A stretch of DNA of 49,569 nt, taken from positions 1-49,569 of the forward strand of contig JAHDIS010000016.1 in NCBI GenBank assembly GCA_020630695.1, given 5' to 3'. A program made the translations under genes and the position numbers. Source of the stretch: Paracoccaceae bacterium (GTDB lineage: Bacteria; Pseudomonadota; Alphaproteobacteria; Rhodobacterales; Rhodobacteraceae). Under the pieces are notes generated by a model. The model was not told where the DNA came from. It saw nothing but the letters and a program-made list of their open reading frames with translations, and did not search any database. Positions 36,648-46,067 of the stretch are shown piece after piece. The number at the start of each line of letters is the position of its first letter. The stretch's first letter is position 1.

Positions 36648-37652
36648 TTAGTGCAGAACGCGGCCCATGGCTGCGGCGACGTCAGCCATACGCGCCGAGA
36701 AGCCCCATTCATTGTCGTACCATGCCAGAACGCGGACCATGCGCTTGCCGACCACCTTGGTCTGGTCCGGTGCAAAGATCGAGGAATGGGTGGTGTGGTT
36801 GAAATCCACAGAAACCTTTTGCTCCGGATCGTAGGACAGAACCATACCCATCCGGCCCGCTGCTGCTTCGGCAACCACTTCGTTCACATCCGCAACGGAT
36901 ACGTCCTTCTTGGCGTAGAAGGTCAGGTCTACGGCCGATACGTTAGGTGTCGGCACACGCACGGCAGAGCCATCGAGCTTGCCTTTGAGGTTTGGCAGCA
37001 CTTCTCCCAGTGCTTTGGCCGCACCGGTTGATGTGGGGATCATTGCCATGGCCGCGGCGCGGGCGCGATACAGATCGTTGTGGCGGCGATCCAGTGTTGG
37101 CTGGTCGCCGGTATAGCTGTGGATCGTGGTCATGATGCCGGATTCAATGCCGATGCCTTCATCCAGTACCTTGGCAAGAGGAGCGAGGCAGTTGGTTGTG
37201 CACGATCCGTTTGAGATCATTGTATCGCCAGCCTGCAAGTCGCGATGGTTTACACCGTAGACGATTGTCTTTTGAACGTTCTTGGCCGGAGCAGAGATCA
37301 ACACGGACTTGGCGCCGCGCTCGATGTGTTTGCTGGCCTTGGTGCCGTCGTTGAAATTGCCTGTGCACTCCAGAACAACGTCGCAGCCACCCCAGTCCAG
37401 CTCTTCCATATCGTAGGTGGACATCACATCGATTGGGCCGCGGCCGAGGTCCATGGCATTTCCGGAAACTTTGACTTCGCCGGGAAAGCGACCGTGAACA
37501 CTGTCATAGCGCAGCAGATGCGCTGCTGTCTCGATGGGGCCGGTCGCGTTGATTTTGACGACCTGCACATCGTTGCGCGCCGACTCGGCGATATGAGACA
37601 GTGTGCAGCGGCCAATGCGGCCAAAACCATTGATCCCGACGGTGACAGTCAT
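36648..37652 (-). CDS. glyceraldehyde-3-phosphate dehydrogenase, type I (copy 2, Ala36 type)
   Basis: A second type I GAPDH of 334 aa with the same fold: INGFGRIGR, catalytic Cys151 in NGSCTTNC, and [12 protein letters not shown]. The residue after the second strand, acidic in NAD-type enzymes and Asp in copy 1, is Ala36 here (KINATG), and residues 189-190 are Arg-Arg (TLDRRHND). Both changes fit NADP use, as in B. subtilis GapB-type gluconeogenic enzymes; this is inference. The ATG at 37652 follows AAAGGAG. Three LacI-like palindromes lie upstream. It is named only as a paralogue since gap/gapB cannot be assigned safely. Confidence 0.93.
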   Translation of the reverse strand: MTVTVGINGFGRIGRCTLSHIAESARNDVQVVKINATGPIETAAHLLRYDSVHGRFPGEVKVSGNAMDLGRGPIDVMSTYDMEELDWGGCDVVLECTGNFNDGTKASKHIERGAKSVLISAPAKNVQKTIVYGVNHRDLQAGDTMISNGSCTTNCLAPLAKVLDEGIGIESGIMTTIHSYTGDQPTLDRRHNDLYRARAAAMAMIPTSTGAAKALGEVLPNLKGKLDGSAVRVPTPNVSAVDLTFYAKKDVSVADVNEVVAEAAAGRMGMVLSYDPEQKVSVDFNHTTHSSIFAPDQTKVVGKRMVRVLAWYDNEWGFSARMADVAAAMGRVLH

Positions 37653-37734
37653 GAGGTTCACTCCTTTGAAGCGTTGCGCGCGGTATACGGTGGCGTGCAG
37701 GTGCAGCAAAGGAAAAAGTCTATTTACCACAGAC

Positions 37735-37811
37735 TGTTAGCGGTAAACGTGACCGATTGACTGCTGATTGCGCTAACGAAATTTGGTAAAAAAAAGTCGT
37801 TTGCGTTAACG
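37735..37811. promoter_or_regulatory. triple LacI-like palindromes upstream of gap copy 2
   Basis: Three related elements are seen: TGTTAGCGGTAAAC (37735), TGATTGCGCTAACG (37765) and CGTTTGCGTTAACG (37798), about 30 and 33 bp apart. They resemble TGTTAACGCTAACA before gap copy 1, suggesting one regulator for both promoters. Confidence 0.5.
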
Positions 37812-37909
37812 GTCTTTGCAAAGGGTCAAAGGTGATTCTGAGTTGTGCGGTGGTTGCGCTTGGCGACAAGGCGGCTAGGCTGCGCTGAAATGAGAACGGG
37901 GTATGAGTT

Positions 37910-38875
37910 ATGAGCGGACTTCTAGCGCTTCTGGATGATGTGGCCGGTATTGCCAAGATCGCGGCGGCGTCGGTGGACGATGTTGCGGCCAACGCGGCCA
38001 AGGCCGGGGCCAAGGCGGCAGGCGTCGTGATTGATGACGCTGCGGTAACCCCGAAATACGTCACCGGCTTTGAGCCGGCGCGGGAATTGCCTATGATCTG
38101 GCGGATTGCGCGGGGCAGCTTCATCAACAAGCTGGTTTTCCTGCTGCCTGCGGCGATGCTGATGTCGGTCTTTGCGCCATGGCTTGTTCCGCCGCTGTTG
38201 ATCCTTGGCGGGTGCTACCTGTGCTTCGAAGGCGCTGAAAAGATCGTGCACGTCCTGATGCCGCATGACGATCATTCAGGCGGCCCGGATGGCAGCCACG
38301 ACATCGGCGATCCCAAGAAGCTCGAAGAAGAAAAAGTGAAGGGCGCGATCAAAACGGACTTCATCCTGTCTGCCGAGATCATGACCCTTTCGCTCTCCGT
38401 AATCGAGAGCGACAGCTACTGGATTCAGGGCGTCACTTTGGCCGTCGTCGGCATTGCCATCACCATTGCCGTTTACGGCGCGGTCGCAATCATCGTGAAA
38501 ATGGACGATGTCGGCATGTGGATGAGCCGGGTTGGCAAGCTTGGTCTGACGCGCGGGCTGGGCCGCCTAATCGTAAAGATGATGCCGTGGTTTCTTAAGC
38601 TCTTGTCCATTGTCGGGACGGCGGCAATGCTGTGGGTAGGGGGCTCTATCATTGTGCATTCCCTCCATCAGATGGGCTGGCATTGGCCGGAAGACACAAT
38701 CCACCACTATGCGCATGCTATGGGCGGCGGCGATCCGGCTGGTGACTGGATCGCCAAGGCGGTCATTGACGGGATCCTTGGGTTCATCGTTGGGCTGATC
38801 CTAATCCCGATTGCCATCAAGATCCTGATCCCGCTCTGGAGCGCCGTGACGGGTAGCAAGAGCGCCGCTCACTAG
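37910..38875 (+). CDS. DUF808-family inner-membrane protein (YedI-like)
   Basis: A 321-residue polytopic membrane protein. The N-terminal SGLLALLDDVAGIAKIAAASVDD is the DUF808 hallmark, followed by AAGVVIDDAAVTPKYVTG. Hydrophobic segments follow near 80-110, 165-200, 230-260 and 290-315. The family function is unknown; it is widespread in Proteobacteria. The ATG follows GGGGTATGAGTT. It converges on the hflKC cluster. It is divergent from gap copy 2, so the palindromes at 37735-37811 may affect its promoter as well. Confidence 0.9.
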   Translation: MSGLLALLDDVAGIAKIAAASVDDVAANAAKAGAKAAGVVIDDAAVTPKYVTGFEPARELPMIWRIARGSFINKLVFLLPAAMLMSVFAPWLVPPLLILGGCYLCFEGAEKIVHVLMPHDDHSGGPDGSHDIGDPKKLEEEKVKGAIKTDFILSAEIMTLSLSVIESDSYWIQGVTLAVVGIAITIAVYGAVAIIVKMDDVGMWMSRVGKLGLTRGLGRLIVKMMPWFLKLLSIVGTAAMLWVGGSIIVHSLHQMGWHWPEDTIHHYAHAMGGGDPAGDWIAKAVIDGILGFIVGLILIPIAIKILIPLWSAVTGSKSAAH

Positions 38876-39059
38876 GGCGGCGACTCTGACCGGCACTCTG
38901 AGGGGGGCTGTTTGGTGTTGCAGTGCACAGGCTTCCGCAGAGGGTCGGGCCTGTCAGGCACTAAAGCAAGTCGTGAATTGTACATATCGCCGCCAAGACC
39001 GATCCCGCACGGGGGCAGTCATGGCAGGCCCAAGGCAGGCGTTCACCCGGTCTGTCGCG

Positions 39060-39248
39060 CTATTGCACCATCCAGAGCAGCAGAACACCGGTCGCCGCCG
39101 TCAATATGCCAAGTGTGCGCCGGCTATCGATTGGCATAGCGCGTAAGGCTTCGAGCATGCGTTCCACAAGCGAAGGGGCCAGTGCGTACACCAGCCCCTC
39201 GATCACGAGGACCAGAGCGATCCCCGTTAGTATGTCTGTCCCGGTCAT
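39060..39248 (-). CDS. DUF2065-family membrane protein
   Basis: A 62-residue protein with two hydrophobic segments: TGIALVLVIEGLVYALAPSL and LGILTAATGVLLLWMV. The DUF2065 (YjeT-like) family typically sits behind hflC. Its ATG overlaps the hflC stop by four bases (ATGA), giving translational coupling. The role with HflKC is unknown. A degP-like protease that often follows in relatives is not seen. Confidence 0.9.
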   Translation of the reverse strand: MTGTDILTGIALVLVIEGLVYALAPSLVERMLEALRAMPIDSRRTLGILTAATGVLLLWMVQ

Positions 39249-40135
39249 TGGGATGCCGGAGCGCCTGCGTTCTCGCTCTTGAAGTAGTCAAAGAACTGGC
39301 TATCGGGCGTCATGACCATGGTCGAGTTTCCACCGCGCAGGGCATTTTCATAGGCCTGCAGCGAACGGTAGAAGGCAAAGAACTCGGGATCGGCACCAAA
39401 GGCTTCGGCAAAGATACGATTGCGCTCAGCATCCGCTTCACCTCGGGTGATGTTGGCCTCACGTTCAGCATCAGACAATGTTTCGACCACGGTACGATCC
39501 GCAAGCGCGCGAACACGTTGAGCCGCTTCGTTACCGCGTGCGATTTCGTCTGCGGCTTCACGTTCGCGTTCCGCGCGCATCCGGGCAAAAGTGGCTTCAA
39601 GGTTCTGCGCTGGCAGGTTTGTCTGCTTCAGGCGAACGTCCACAACATCCAGACCAAGCGAACGAGCTTGCAAGCGCGCCTGATCGCGAATTCGGATCAT
39701 CAGCGCGCCACGGTCTTCTGAAAGGATCGTATCGGATGTCACCTGATCTGCACCGAGCACGGCCCGGATCGTGTCATTCAGAATGCCCTGAAGCAGGGAT
39801 TCCGCTTGTCGTGTGCCTCCTGTACTGACTGCTTGCCGGAACTGAACCACATCTGCGATCCGGTAACGTGCAAAGGCGTCTACGACCAAACGCCGATCGT
39901 CCGAGGGTGTAACTTCGATGGTTTCGGTGTCCAGTGACAAGATACGGTCGTCGTAGCGCACGACCTCTTGGATGACTGGGATTTTAAAGGCCAAGCCGGG
40001 GTCTTCCTTGACGGCCTTGATCTGACCAAACTGCAGGACCAGTGCTTTTTCGCGTTCGTCGACGACAAAAACCGACGACAACAGTACAACGATCCCAACG
40101 ACGAAGGCGGGCAAAAGATAACTTGTCTTACGCAT
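39245..40135 (-). CDS. hflC: protease modulator HflC
   Basis: A SPFH/band-7 family membrane protein that forms the HflK-HflC complex regulating the FtsH protease. It has 296 aa: N-terminal membrane helix (YLLPAFVVGIVVLLSSVFVV), band-7 domain starting VDEREKALVLQFGQI, and a long coiled-coil with EREREAADEIARGNEAA, then GEADAERNRIFAEAFGADPEFFAFYRS. The ATG at 40135 has AGGAGG eight bases upstream. It immediately follows hflK. Confidence 0.94.
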   Translation of the reverse strand: MRKTSYLLPAFVVGIVVLLSSVFVVDEREKALVLQFGQIKAVKEDPGLAFKIPVIQEVVRYDDRILSLDTETIEVTPSDDRRLVVDAFARYRIADVVQFRQAVSTGGTRQAESLLQGILNDTIRAVLGADQVTSDTILSEDRGALMIRIRDQARLQARSLGLDVVDVRLKQTNLPAQNLEATFARMRAEREREAADEIARGNEAAQRVRALADRTVVETLSDAEREANITRGEADAERNRIFAEAFGADPEFFAFYRSLQAYENALRGGNSTMVMTPDSQFFDYFKSENAGAPASQ

Positions 40136-40136
40136 C

Positions 40137-41297
40137 TTAGTTTCCTCCTGCCGGACGGCGCAGTTCATTGAGTGGCAGGTAAGGGACAACGCCGCCGCCG
40201 CCCGCACCGCCTTCGGTGACTGAGTTGTCGAGGATCATCTTGTCCACGTCTCCCAGTACGCGTTCCATTGTTTCGAGATACAGCCGGCGGCGCGTTACTT
40301 CCGGCGCTTTGGCATATTCTTCGAGAACCGAGGTAAAGCGCGAAGCTTCACCCAAGGCGTTGTTGACCACCTGGCTTCGGTAACCTTGCGCCACTTCCAG
40401 CGTTTGCGCGGCTTCACCGCGGGCCTCAGCGACCACACGGTTCGCATAGCCGTCGGCCTGACGCTCCAGACGATCGCGTTCCTGTTCCGCGGCCTGAACC
40501 TCTCGGAAGCTGTCAATAACCTCACGCGGCGGGTCCGCCTTGTCGAGGTTAACACGCACAACCGAAATACCGCTTTCGTATTCATCGAGCGTGGCTTGAA
40601 TTTCCCGCTGCGCGGTCTGAGCAATCAATCCACGATCCCTGTTCAGGATCGGAGCGAGGTTCGAAGCCGCAATAATTTCGCGCATGACCGATTCAGACAC
40701 GGCCTGAACGGTCAGTTGCGGGTCCCGGATGTTGAACAACAATTTGGCCGGATCGTTGATGTTCCAGACCACCTGGAATTCGATGTCCACGATGTTGGCA
40801 TCCGTGGTCAGCATCAAACCGTCGTTGCCCGCGCGACCACCGCCCACGTTTTCCGTCCTTTCAGACGTCACATTGACTACTTCGTAGGTCACAACCGGCC
40901 AAGGCGCGAAGTTCAGACCGGGGTTGCCGGTGCTGGAGTATTCACCAAGGAACAATTCGACTGACTGTTCTTCCGGGCGCACGGCGTAGAAGCTGGCAAA
41001 GAGCCACAGGCCGATCAAGCCGAGCAGGCCAAGCACCACTGTACCGCGCGTCAGACCCGGTCCGCCATCGTTGCCGCCAGACCCGTTGGCGCCGCCACCG
41101 TTGCCGCCGCCTTTGCCGCCCATCAGAACGCGCAGGCGTTCCTGGCCTTTTTTCATCAGCTCATCGATCTCGGGGATCTGATTGTTATCATCGGGGCCGC
41201 GGCCTCCGCCGCCGCCGCCACCACCGCTCGGTCCGCGACCATTGTTGCCGCCGCCTGAACCGCCACCCCCCCAGGGGCCGCCGCTGTTTCCTGCCAT
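40137..41297 (-). CDS. hflK: protease modulator HflK
   Basis: The partner of HflC. It has 386 aa. The first ~85 residues are very glycine-rich (GGGGSGGGNNGRGPS, GGKGGGNGGGANG) and cytosolic, followed by a membrane helix (VLGLLGLIGLWLFASFYAV), the band-7 domain (RPEEQSVELFLGEY) and the coiled-coil (AAEQERDRLERQADGYANRV). The ATG at 41297 follows AGAGGGA. The one-base gap to hflC and the same direction show an operon hflK-hflC-DUF2065. Confidence 0.94.
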   Translation of the reverse strand: MAGNSGGPWGGGGSGGGNNGRGPSGGGGGGGGRGPDDNNQIPEIDELMKKGQERLRVLMGGKGGGNGGGANGSGGNDGGPGLTRGTVVLGLLGLIGLWLFASFYAVRPEEQSVELFLGEYSSTGNPGLNFAPWPVVTYEVVNVTSERTENVGGGRAGNDGLMLTTDANIVDIEFQVVWNINDPAKLLFNIRDPQLTVQAVSESVMREIIAASNLAPILNRDRGLIAQTAQREIQATLDEYESGISVVRVNLDKADPPREVIDSFREVQAAEQERDRLERQADGYANRVVAEARGEAAQTLEVAQGYRSQVVNNALGEASRFTSVLEEYAKAPEVTRRRLYLETMERVLGDVDKMILDNSVTEGGAGGGGVVPYLPLNELRRPAGGN

Positions 41298-41364
41298 TGA
41301 GTCTTTCCCTCTTGGTCGTCTGTCTCGTCTGCTAGTCTAGAACCTGTGCGCTTTAATCAGGAAA

Positions 41365-42804
41365 TCAACCCGTCCGCACCGGATTGCGCATGGTTACCAG
41401 TTCTTCGGACATGGTGGGATGAACCGCCACAGTCCGGTCGAAATCTTCTTTTGTCGCGCCCATTTTCACTGCAATGCCCGCCATCTGGATCATCTCGCCC
41501 GCGCCGGGTGCGACGATGTGGCATCCCAGTACCTTGCGGGTTTCTTTGGACACGATGAGTTTCATCATGACCCGATCCGGTTGTTGGGCAAAGGCGGTCT
41601 GCATGGGCCGGAAGGACGTGCTGTAAACTTCGATTTCTTCTTGTTCACGCGCCGCTTCTTCGGACAGGCCAACCGTGCCCATCTCTGGCTGAGTAAAGAC
41701 TGCCGAAGGGATCAGGTCATGATCGACTTCGGTCGGGTTGCCTTTGAAAACCGTCTCGACAAAGGCCATGCCTTCGCGAATTGCTACGGGCGTCAGGTTT
41801 ACGCGATCGGTAACGTCACCAATTGCATAGATCGACGGAACCGATGTCTGGCTATAGCCGTCCACTTCGATTTTCCCGCCGCGGCCCAGAACAATCCCAA
41901 GCTCTTCAAGGCCAAGGTCATCGGAGTTTGGCTTGCGCCCGGTGGCGAACAGAACCTTGTCGAAGACGGCAGTCGAGCCGTTGGTGGCCTTGACCCAGAC
42001 CGGTCCGTCATAGCCTTCGTGGGTTGTCCGCGGGCTGAATTGTTCGGCTTCGACCGGGGCTGCCATGTCGTCGGTATCAGCCTCTGCTGCAGGGCGGGCC
42101 TCAACGATGTTGGTACCCGTATGCAGATCTATGCCGCGCTCACGCATCGAGTCTGCGATCAGACCGCGCGCTTCGTCGTCGAAACCGCGCAGGATTTGCG
42201 CACCGCGGTAGTACTGCGTCACCTGAACGCCCAACCCATGCAAAATGCAGGCAAATTCGCAGGCAATATATCCGCCGCCGATAATCAGAACGGATTTGGG
42301 CAATTCTGGCAGGTGAAAGATATCATCCGAAACCATGCCCAGCTCTGCACCCGGCAGATCTGGTCTGACAGGCCGTCCGCCTGTTGCGATCAGAATGTGT
42401 TTGGCCGTCTTGGTTTCGCCAGTGGACAGCTGGACCGTGTGCGCGTCTTTCAATGTCGCGCGCGCATCAAAAGTTTTGACGCCCGATCCAGACAGCAGTT
42501 TGCGATATACGCTTTCAAGCCGGTCGAGCTCCTGATTGAGTTGACCGCCAAAGGCGTTCCAGTCGAACTGCCCATCCTGAATATCCCAGCCATAGGCGCG
42601 GGCGTGGGCAGGCATGTGGCTGTATTCGGACGCAAAGACCATCAACTTCTTTGGAACGCAGCCTCGGATCACACAGGTTCCGCCATAACGATCTTCTTCG
42701 GCCAAGGCCACCTTGGCGCCGGTTTCACCGGCCGCTACCCGTGCAGCACGGACGCCGCCAGAGCCGCCTCCGATCACAAAGAGATCATAGTCAAACTTGC
42801 TCAT
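41365..42804 (-). CDS. gor: glutathione-disulfide reductase
   Basis: An NADPH-dependent flavoprotein that keeps glutathione reduced. It has 479 aa with the FAD motif FVIGGGSGGVRAARVA, redox pair Cys44/Cys49 in GTCVIRGCVPKK, NADPH motif LIIGGGYIACEFA and C-terminal base HPTMSEE. An acidic insert of about 30 residues (about 235-268, AAEADTDDMAAPVEAEQ) lengthens the protein beyond the ~450 typical. The ATG at 42804 has AAAGGA upstream; a longer frame to 42843 is not supported. It is upstream of hflK on the same strand but separated by 67 bp. Confidence 0.93.
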   Translation of the reverse strand: MSKFDYDLFVIGGGSGGVRAARVAAGETGAKVALAEEDRYGGTCVIRGCVPKKLMVFASEYSHMPAHARAYGWDIQDGQFDWNAFGGQLNQELDRLESVYRKLLSGSGVKTFDARATLKDAHTVQLSTGETKTAKHILIATGGRPVRPDLPGAELGMVSDDIFHLPELPKSVLIIGGGYIACEFACILHGLGVQVTQYYRGAQILRGFDDEARGLIADSMRERGIDLHTGTNIVEARPAAEADTDDMAAPVEAEQFSPRTTHEGYDGPVWVKATNGSTAVFDKVLFATGRKPNSDDLGLEELGIVLGRGGKIEVDGYSQTSVPSIYAIGDVTDRVNLTPVAIREGMAFVETVFKGNPTEVDHDLIPSAVFTQPEMGTVGLSEEAAREQEEIEVYSTSFRPMQTAFAQQPDRVMMKLIVSKETRKVLGCHIVAPGAGEMIQMAGIAVKMGATKEDFDRTVAVHPTMSEELVTMRNPVRTG

Positions 42805-42931
42805 GCATGCCGTCCTTTCGCCTTCCGGCAAAAGGTATTTCACATGGGCGCAGGGAAGGCCAGTGCCGGCGCTCGGTTCGGGCGTTCAATAAGGCTCGGC
42901 TCACGTGGAATTGCGCCGGGCAGGGGCCTCG

Positions 42932-43606
42932 TCAGTTGCCGCTTTTAGAAAAGTGCTGGTAGTCCTTGGAAGAAGACCAGTCGCCGCCCCAACCCCAGCC
43001 TCGGGATTTGAACGCTTCGACAACCGCGCCGTCGGCCAGTATGAGTCCGGGATCTGTTGTGTTAGCGCGTTCCTTGCGGGTGTCATAGGCCCGCCCATTC
43101 GGTGGCGACGTGTAATCGCCGCGCACATAGGGATTCTGGACCGGATTGATGTCGATGGCCAATCCGCGTGCATGTTCCGACAGCCGCTTGGTGCCGCCGA
43201 TGAACCGGCAATTAAAAGCGCTGGTATTGTTGGCGGTCATCGATCGCAGGTCTTCACCCAGAAATTCGTGGACCGGGCGCATCAGTCGAAACTGGAAACC
43301 GGCAGCCTTGAGGTCCGCCATGATGTCGAGCATGTCATCGGCAACAGAGACGGCCACGATCAGTTTGCCTTCTTTGGTTTCACCATCAAACCCATTGTAT
43401 GGAACGGTCAGCAGGCTCAGTTCTTCGCGCGTGGGGCAGGGCATATCAGAATGCCATGACAGATCCTGCATCTTTGCCCACATCTGATCCGGGATCGGCC
43501 CATGGCTGCCGCGAAGGATTTCAATTTCGACGGGTTGCTCAGCGATGGCAGCGTTCGAACAAAGCGAAAGACCGATCAGAGCGGAAGTGACGATGGATTT
43601 AATCAT
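42932..43606 (-). CDS. M15-family D-alanyl-D-alanine carboxypeptidase-like exported protein
   Basis: A 224-residue exported peptidase-like protein. It has signal peptide MIKSIVTSALIGLSLCSNAAIA. The zinc-site motifs of the M15C (PF13539) family are seen: SEHARGLAIDINP (His145, Asp152) and DYQHFS (His218) near the C-terminus. It has two Cys. It would cut D-Ala-containing peptidoglycan peptides in the periplasm. The ATG at 43606 has GAGG eight bases upstream. It is monocistronic between gor and tkt. Confidence 0.85.
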   Translation of the reverse strand: MIKSIVTSALIGLSLCSNAAIAEQPVEIEILRGSHGPIPDQMWAKMQDLSWHSDMPCPTREELSLLTVPYNGFDGETKEGKLIVAVSVADDMLDIMADLKAAGFQFRLMRPVHEFLGEDLRSMTANNTSAFNCRFIGGTKRLSEHARGLAIDINPVQNPYVRGDYTSPPNGRAYDTRKERANTTDPGLILADGAVVEAFKSRGWGWGGDWSSSKDYQHFSKSGN

Positions 43607-43720
43607 GGTTGCCTCAAAACAATCTGAAGACAGCCTAGCGTGTTTTGAACGCGCTGCGTGAGTCACTAATTCCGTACCTGACAAAGGGTTTTTGGTCTGC
43701 GCGCAGATTTTGGCGGCCTC

Positions 43721-43757
43721 AAAAAGAAAACGGCGCGCAGGTTTTCCTACGCGCCGC
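43721..43757 (-). terminator. transketolase gene terminator
   Basis: CGGCGCGTAGG and CCTGCGCGCCG form an 11-bp stem (one mismatch) with an AAAA loop; on the minus strand T-runs follow. It lies 21 nt past the stop codon. Confidence 0.85.
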
Positions 43758-43777
43758 AATCTGAAGTAAAAGAGGGC

Positions 43778-45823
43778 CTAGACCGTTGTGTCAGGCTGCC
43801 ATTTGCCTTCGGTGAGGTCCTTGGCTTTCTGCGCCACGGCTTCGGCGGTGATGCCGAATTTTTCGAACAGAACGTTTGCCGGTGCGGAAGCGCCAAAGCC
43901 GTGCATGCCAACAAATCCTGCCTTTTCACGGCGGCCGCGTTCGCCGAACAGCCAGCGATCCCAACCAAAGCGGATGCTTGCCTCGACCGCAACACGGACA
44001 GGGCCAGCCGGCAAGACGCGCTTGCGATAGGCTTCGTCCTGCATTTCGAACAGCTCCCAGCAAGGCATAGAAACAACCCGTGTCCCGATCCCCTGTTCCT
44101 GAAGCATGTCACGGGCAGCCAGCGCCAGCGACACTTCGGACCCTGTGGCCATCAGAATGACCTGACGCTTGCCTTCTGCTTCTGCCAGAACATAGGCGCC
44201 TTTCTCGACAAGGTTGGTGTTCTTGTGTTCGGTCCGCACGGTTGGCAGGCCCTGACGCGTCAACGACAGGACAGACGGCGTGCCGGTCTGGCGCAAGGCG
44301 ATTTCCCATGCTTCGGCCGTTTCGACAGTATCCGCAGGGCGGAACACCAATGTATTGGGTGTGGCGCGGCTGATCGCCAGATGTTCAACCGGCTGGTGGG
44401 TTGGACCATCTTCACCAAGACCGATGCTGTCATGTGTCATCACAAAGACAGTCGGCACTTTCATCAGTGCTGCCAGACGCATGGCCGGGCGGGCGTAATC
44501 TGTGAAGGCCATGAACGTGCCGCCGTAGGGGCGCACGCCGCCGTGCAGAGCCATGCCATTCATTGCCGAAGCCATGCCATGTTCGCGAATGCCCCAATAG
44601 ACGTAGCGGCCCTTGCGGTTGGTGTCGTCAAAGACGCCCAGATCTGCGGTCAGCGTGTTGTTTGAGCCAGTCAGATCGGCGGAGCCACCCACGGTTTCCG
44701 GCATGATCGGGTTGACCACCTCGAGAACCATTTCCGAGCTTTTGCGCGTTGCGACCTTGGGGGCGGTTTCGCTGATCTGCTTTTTCAACGCCTTGATGGT
44801 TGCGCTCAGCTTCTTGGGTGCTTCGCCAGACATCATGCGGTTGAACATGGCCTGACGGTTTTCGGACAGCTCGGCAAAGCGGGCTTCCCAGGCTTCGCGA
44901 TCGGCAGCTCCACGGCTACCAGCCGCTTCCCACCAGCTCTTAACGTCTGCGGGCACATCGAATGGCGCAGCGTTCCAGCCCCAGCCAGCTTTGGCGGCGT
45001 CGTTCTGCTCGGCGTTGGTCAACGCGCCGTGCCCTTTGGAGGTGTCCTGCGCAGCGTGACCCAGTGCGATATGCGTTTTGCAGGCGATCATGCTGGGCAA
45101 TTTGGTCTTCTTGGCCGCCTCAATGGCCGCATCGATTGCTTCGGGGTCGTGACCATCGATTTCCTGAACGTGCCAGCCGGATGCCTTGAAGCGCTTGACC
45201 TGATCGGTGCGATCCGAAAGCGAAACTTTGCCATCAATGGTGATGTCATTGTTGTCCCAAAGCACAATCAGCCGTCCCAGCTTGTGACGGCCTGCGATGC
45301 CGATCGCTTCTTGGCTGACGCCTTCCATCAGGCAGCCGTCCCCGGCAATGACATAGGTGTGGTGGTCGACAACCTTGCGCCCAAAGCGCGCGCGCAGGAT
45401 TTCTTCGGCCATGGCAAAGCCGACTGAGTTTGCGATGCCCTGACCCAGTGGACCGGTGGTTGTTTCGATGGCCTTGGCCATGAAGTTTTCCGGGTGGCCA
45501 GCGGTTTTCGCGCCCCACTGGCGGAAATTCTTGACCTGCTCGAGTGTGATTTCCTCATCGCCGGCCAGATAGAGCAGGGCGTAGAGCAACATGGAGCCGT
45601 GACCGGCGGACAGGATAAAGCGGTCGCGGTCATGCCAGTCCGGGCGCTTGGCGTCGAACTTGAGGTGCTTTGACCACAAAACAGTGGCGACATCGGCCAT
45701 GCCGATGGGCATGCCGGAGTGGCCGGAATTGGCTTCGGCTACGGCGTCCAGCGCCAGTGCCCGGATGGCGGTGGCGCGCATCCAGTGATCAGGGTTCTTG
45801 GCTTTAAGGTCTTGGATATCCAC
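43778..45823 (-). CDS. tkt: transketolase
   Basis: TPP-dependent transfer of two-carbon units in the pentose phosphate pathway and related sugar metabolism. It has 681 aa: [15 protein letters not shown] at the start, the TPP motif [15 protein letters not shown] ... WDNN, pyrimidine domain with [14 protein letters not shown], and [18 protein letters not shown]. The start is a GTG at 45823 with AAAGGA ten bases upstream. Two GAPDH genes elsewhere in the window act on its product. It is divergent from the coiled-coil/zapA pair. Confidence 0.96.
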   Translation of the reverse strand: MDIQDLKAKNPDHWMRATAIRALALDAVAEANSGHSGMPIGMADVATVLWSKHLKFDAKRPDWHDRDRFILSAGHGSMLLYALLYLAGDEEITLEQVKNFRQWGAKTAGHPENFMAKAIETTTGPLGQGIANSVGFAMAEEILRARFGRKVVDHHTYVIAGDGCLMEGVSQEAIGIAGRHKLGRLIVLWDNNDITIDGKVSLSDRTDQVKRFKASGWHVQEIDGHDPEAIDAAIEAAKKTKLPSMIACKTHIALGHAAQDTSKGHGALTNAEQNDAAKAGWGWNAAPFDVPADVKSWWEAAGSRGAADREAWEARFAELSENRQAMFNRMMSGEAPKKLSATIKALKKQISETAPKVATRKSSEMVLEVVNPIMPETVGGSADLTGSNNTLTADLGVFDDTNRKGRYVYWGIREHGMASAMNGMALHGGVRPYGGTFMAFTDYARPAMRLAALMKVPTVFVMTHDSIGLGEDGPTHQPVEHLAISRATPNTLVFRPADTVETAEAWEIALRQTGTPSVLSLTRQGLPTVRTEHKNTNLVEKGAYVLAEAEGKRQVILMATGSEVSLALAARDMLQEQGIGTRVVSMPCWELFEMQDEAYRKRVLPAGPVRVAVEASIRFGWDRWLFGERGRREKAGFVGMHGFGASAPANVLFEKFGITAEAVAQKAKDLTEGKWQPDTTV

Positions 45824-46067
45824 GGCGCTCTGGTCCTTTGGAAGTAAGGTTGCGCAGGCTCAATATCATCGCGGCGTGGAATATCAAGCGCAGCCAGACA
45901 GCCAATCCGCCACAAGGATGAAGCGCGCCCCGTAACACCTTGGAACATAAGGGGCGCATTTTTCCGGGGTGCTTGCTAAACTTGCTTATTCTTATGGGCC
46001 ATCGATTCGCGTGTGGCCTGAATGAAAAGATACATCGCTGGTGTCAGGTAGGGCCAAAGGGGGCGGA

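Noticed and set aside
41419-42948. 509-residue plus-strand open frame
   Set aside because: It lies opposite glutathione reductase, which has complete catalytic motifs; the frame is a GC-rich shadow.
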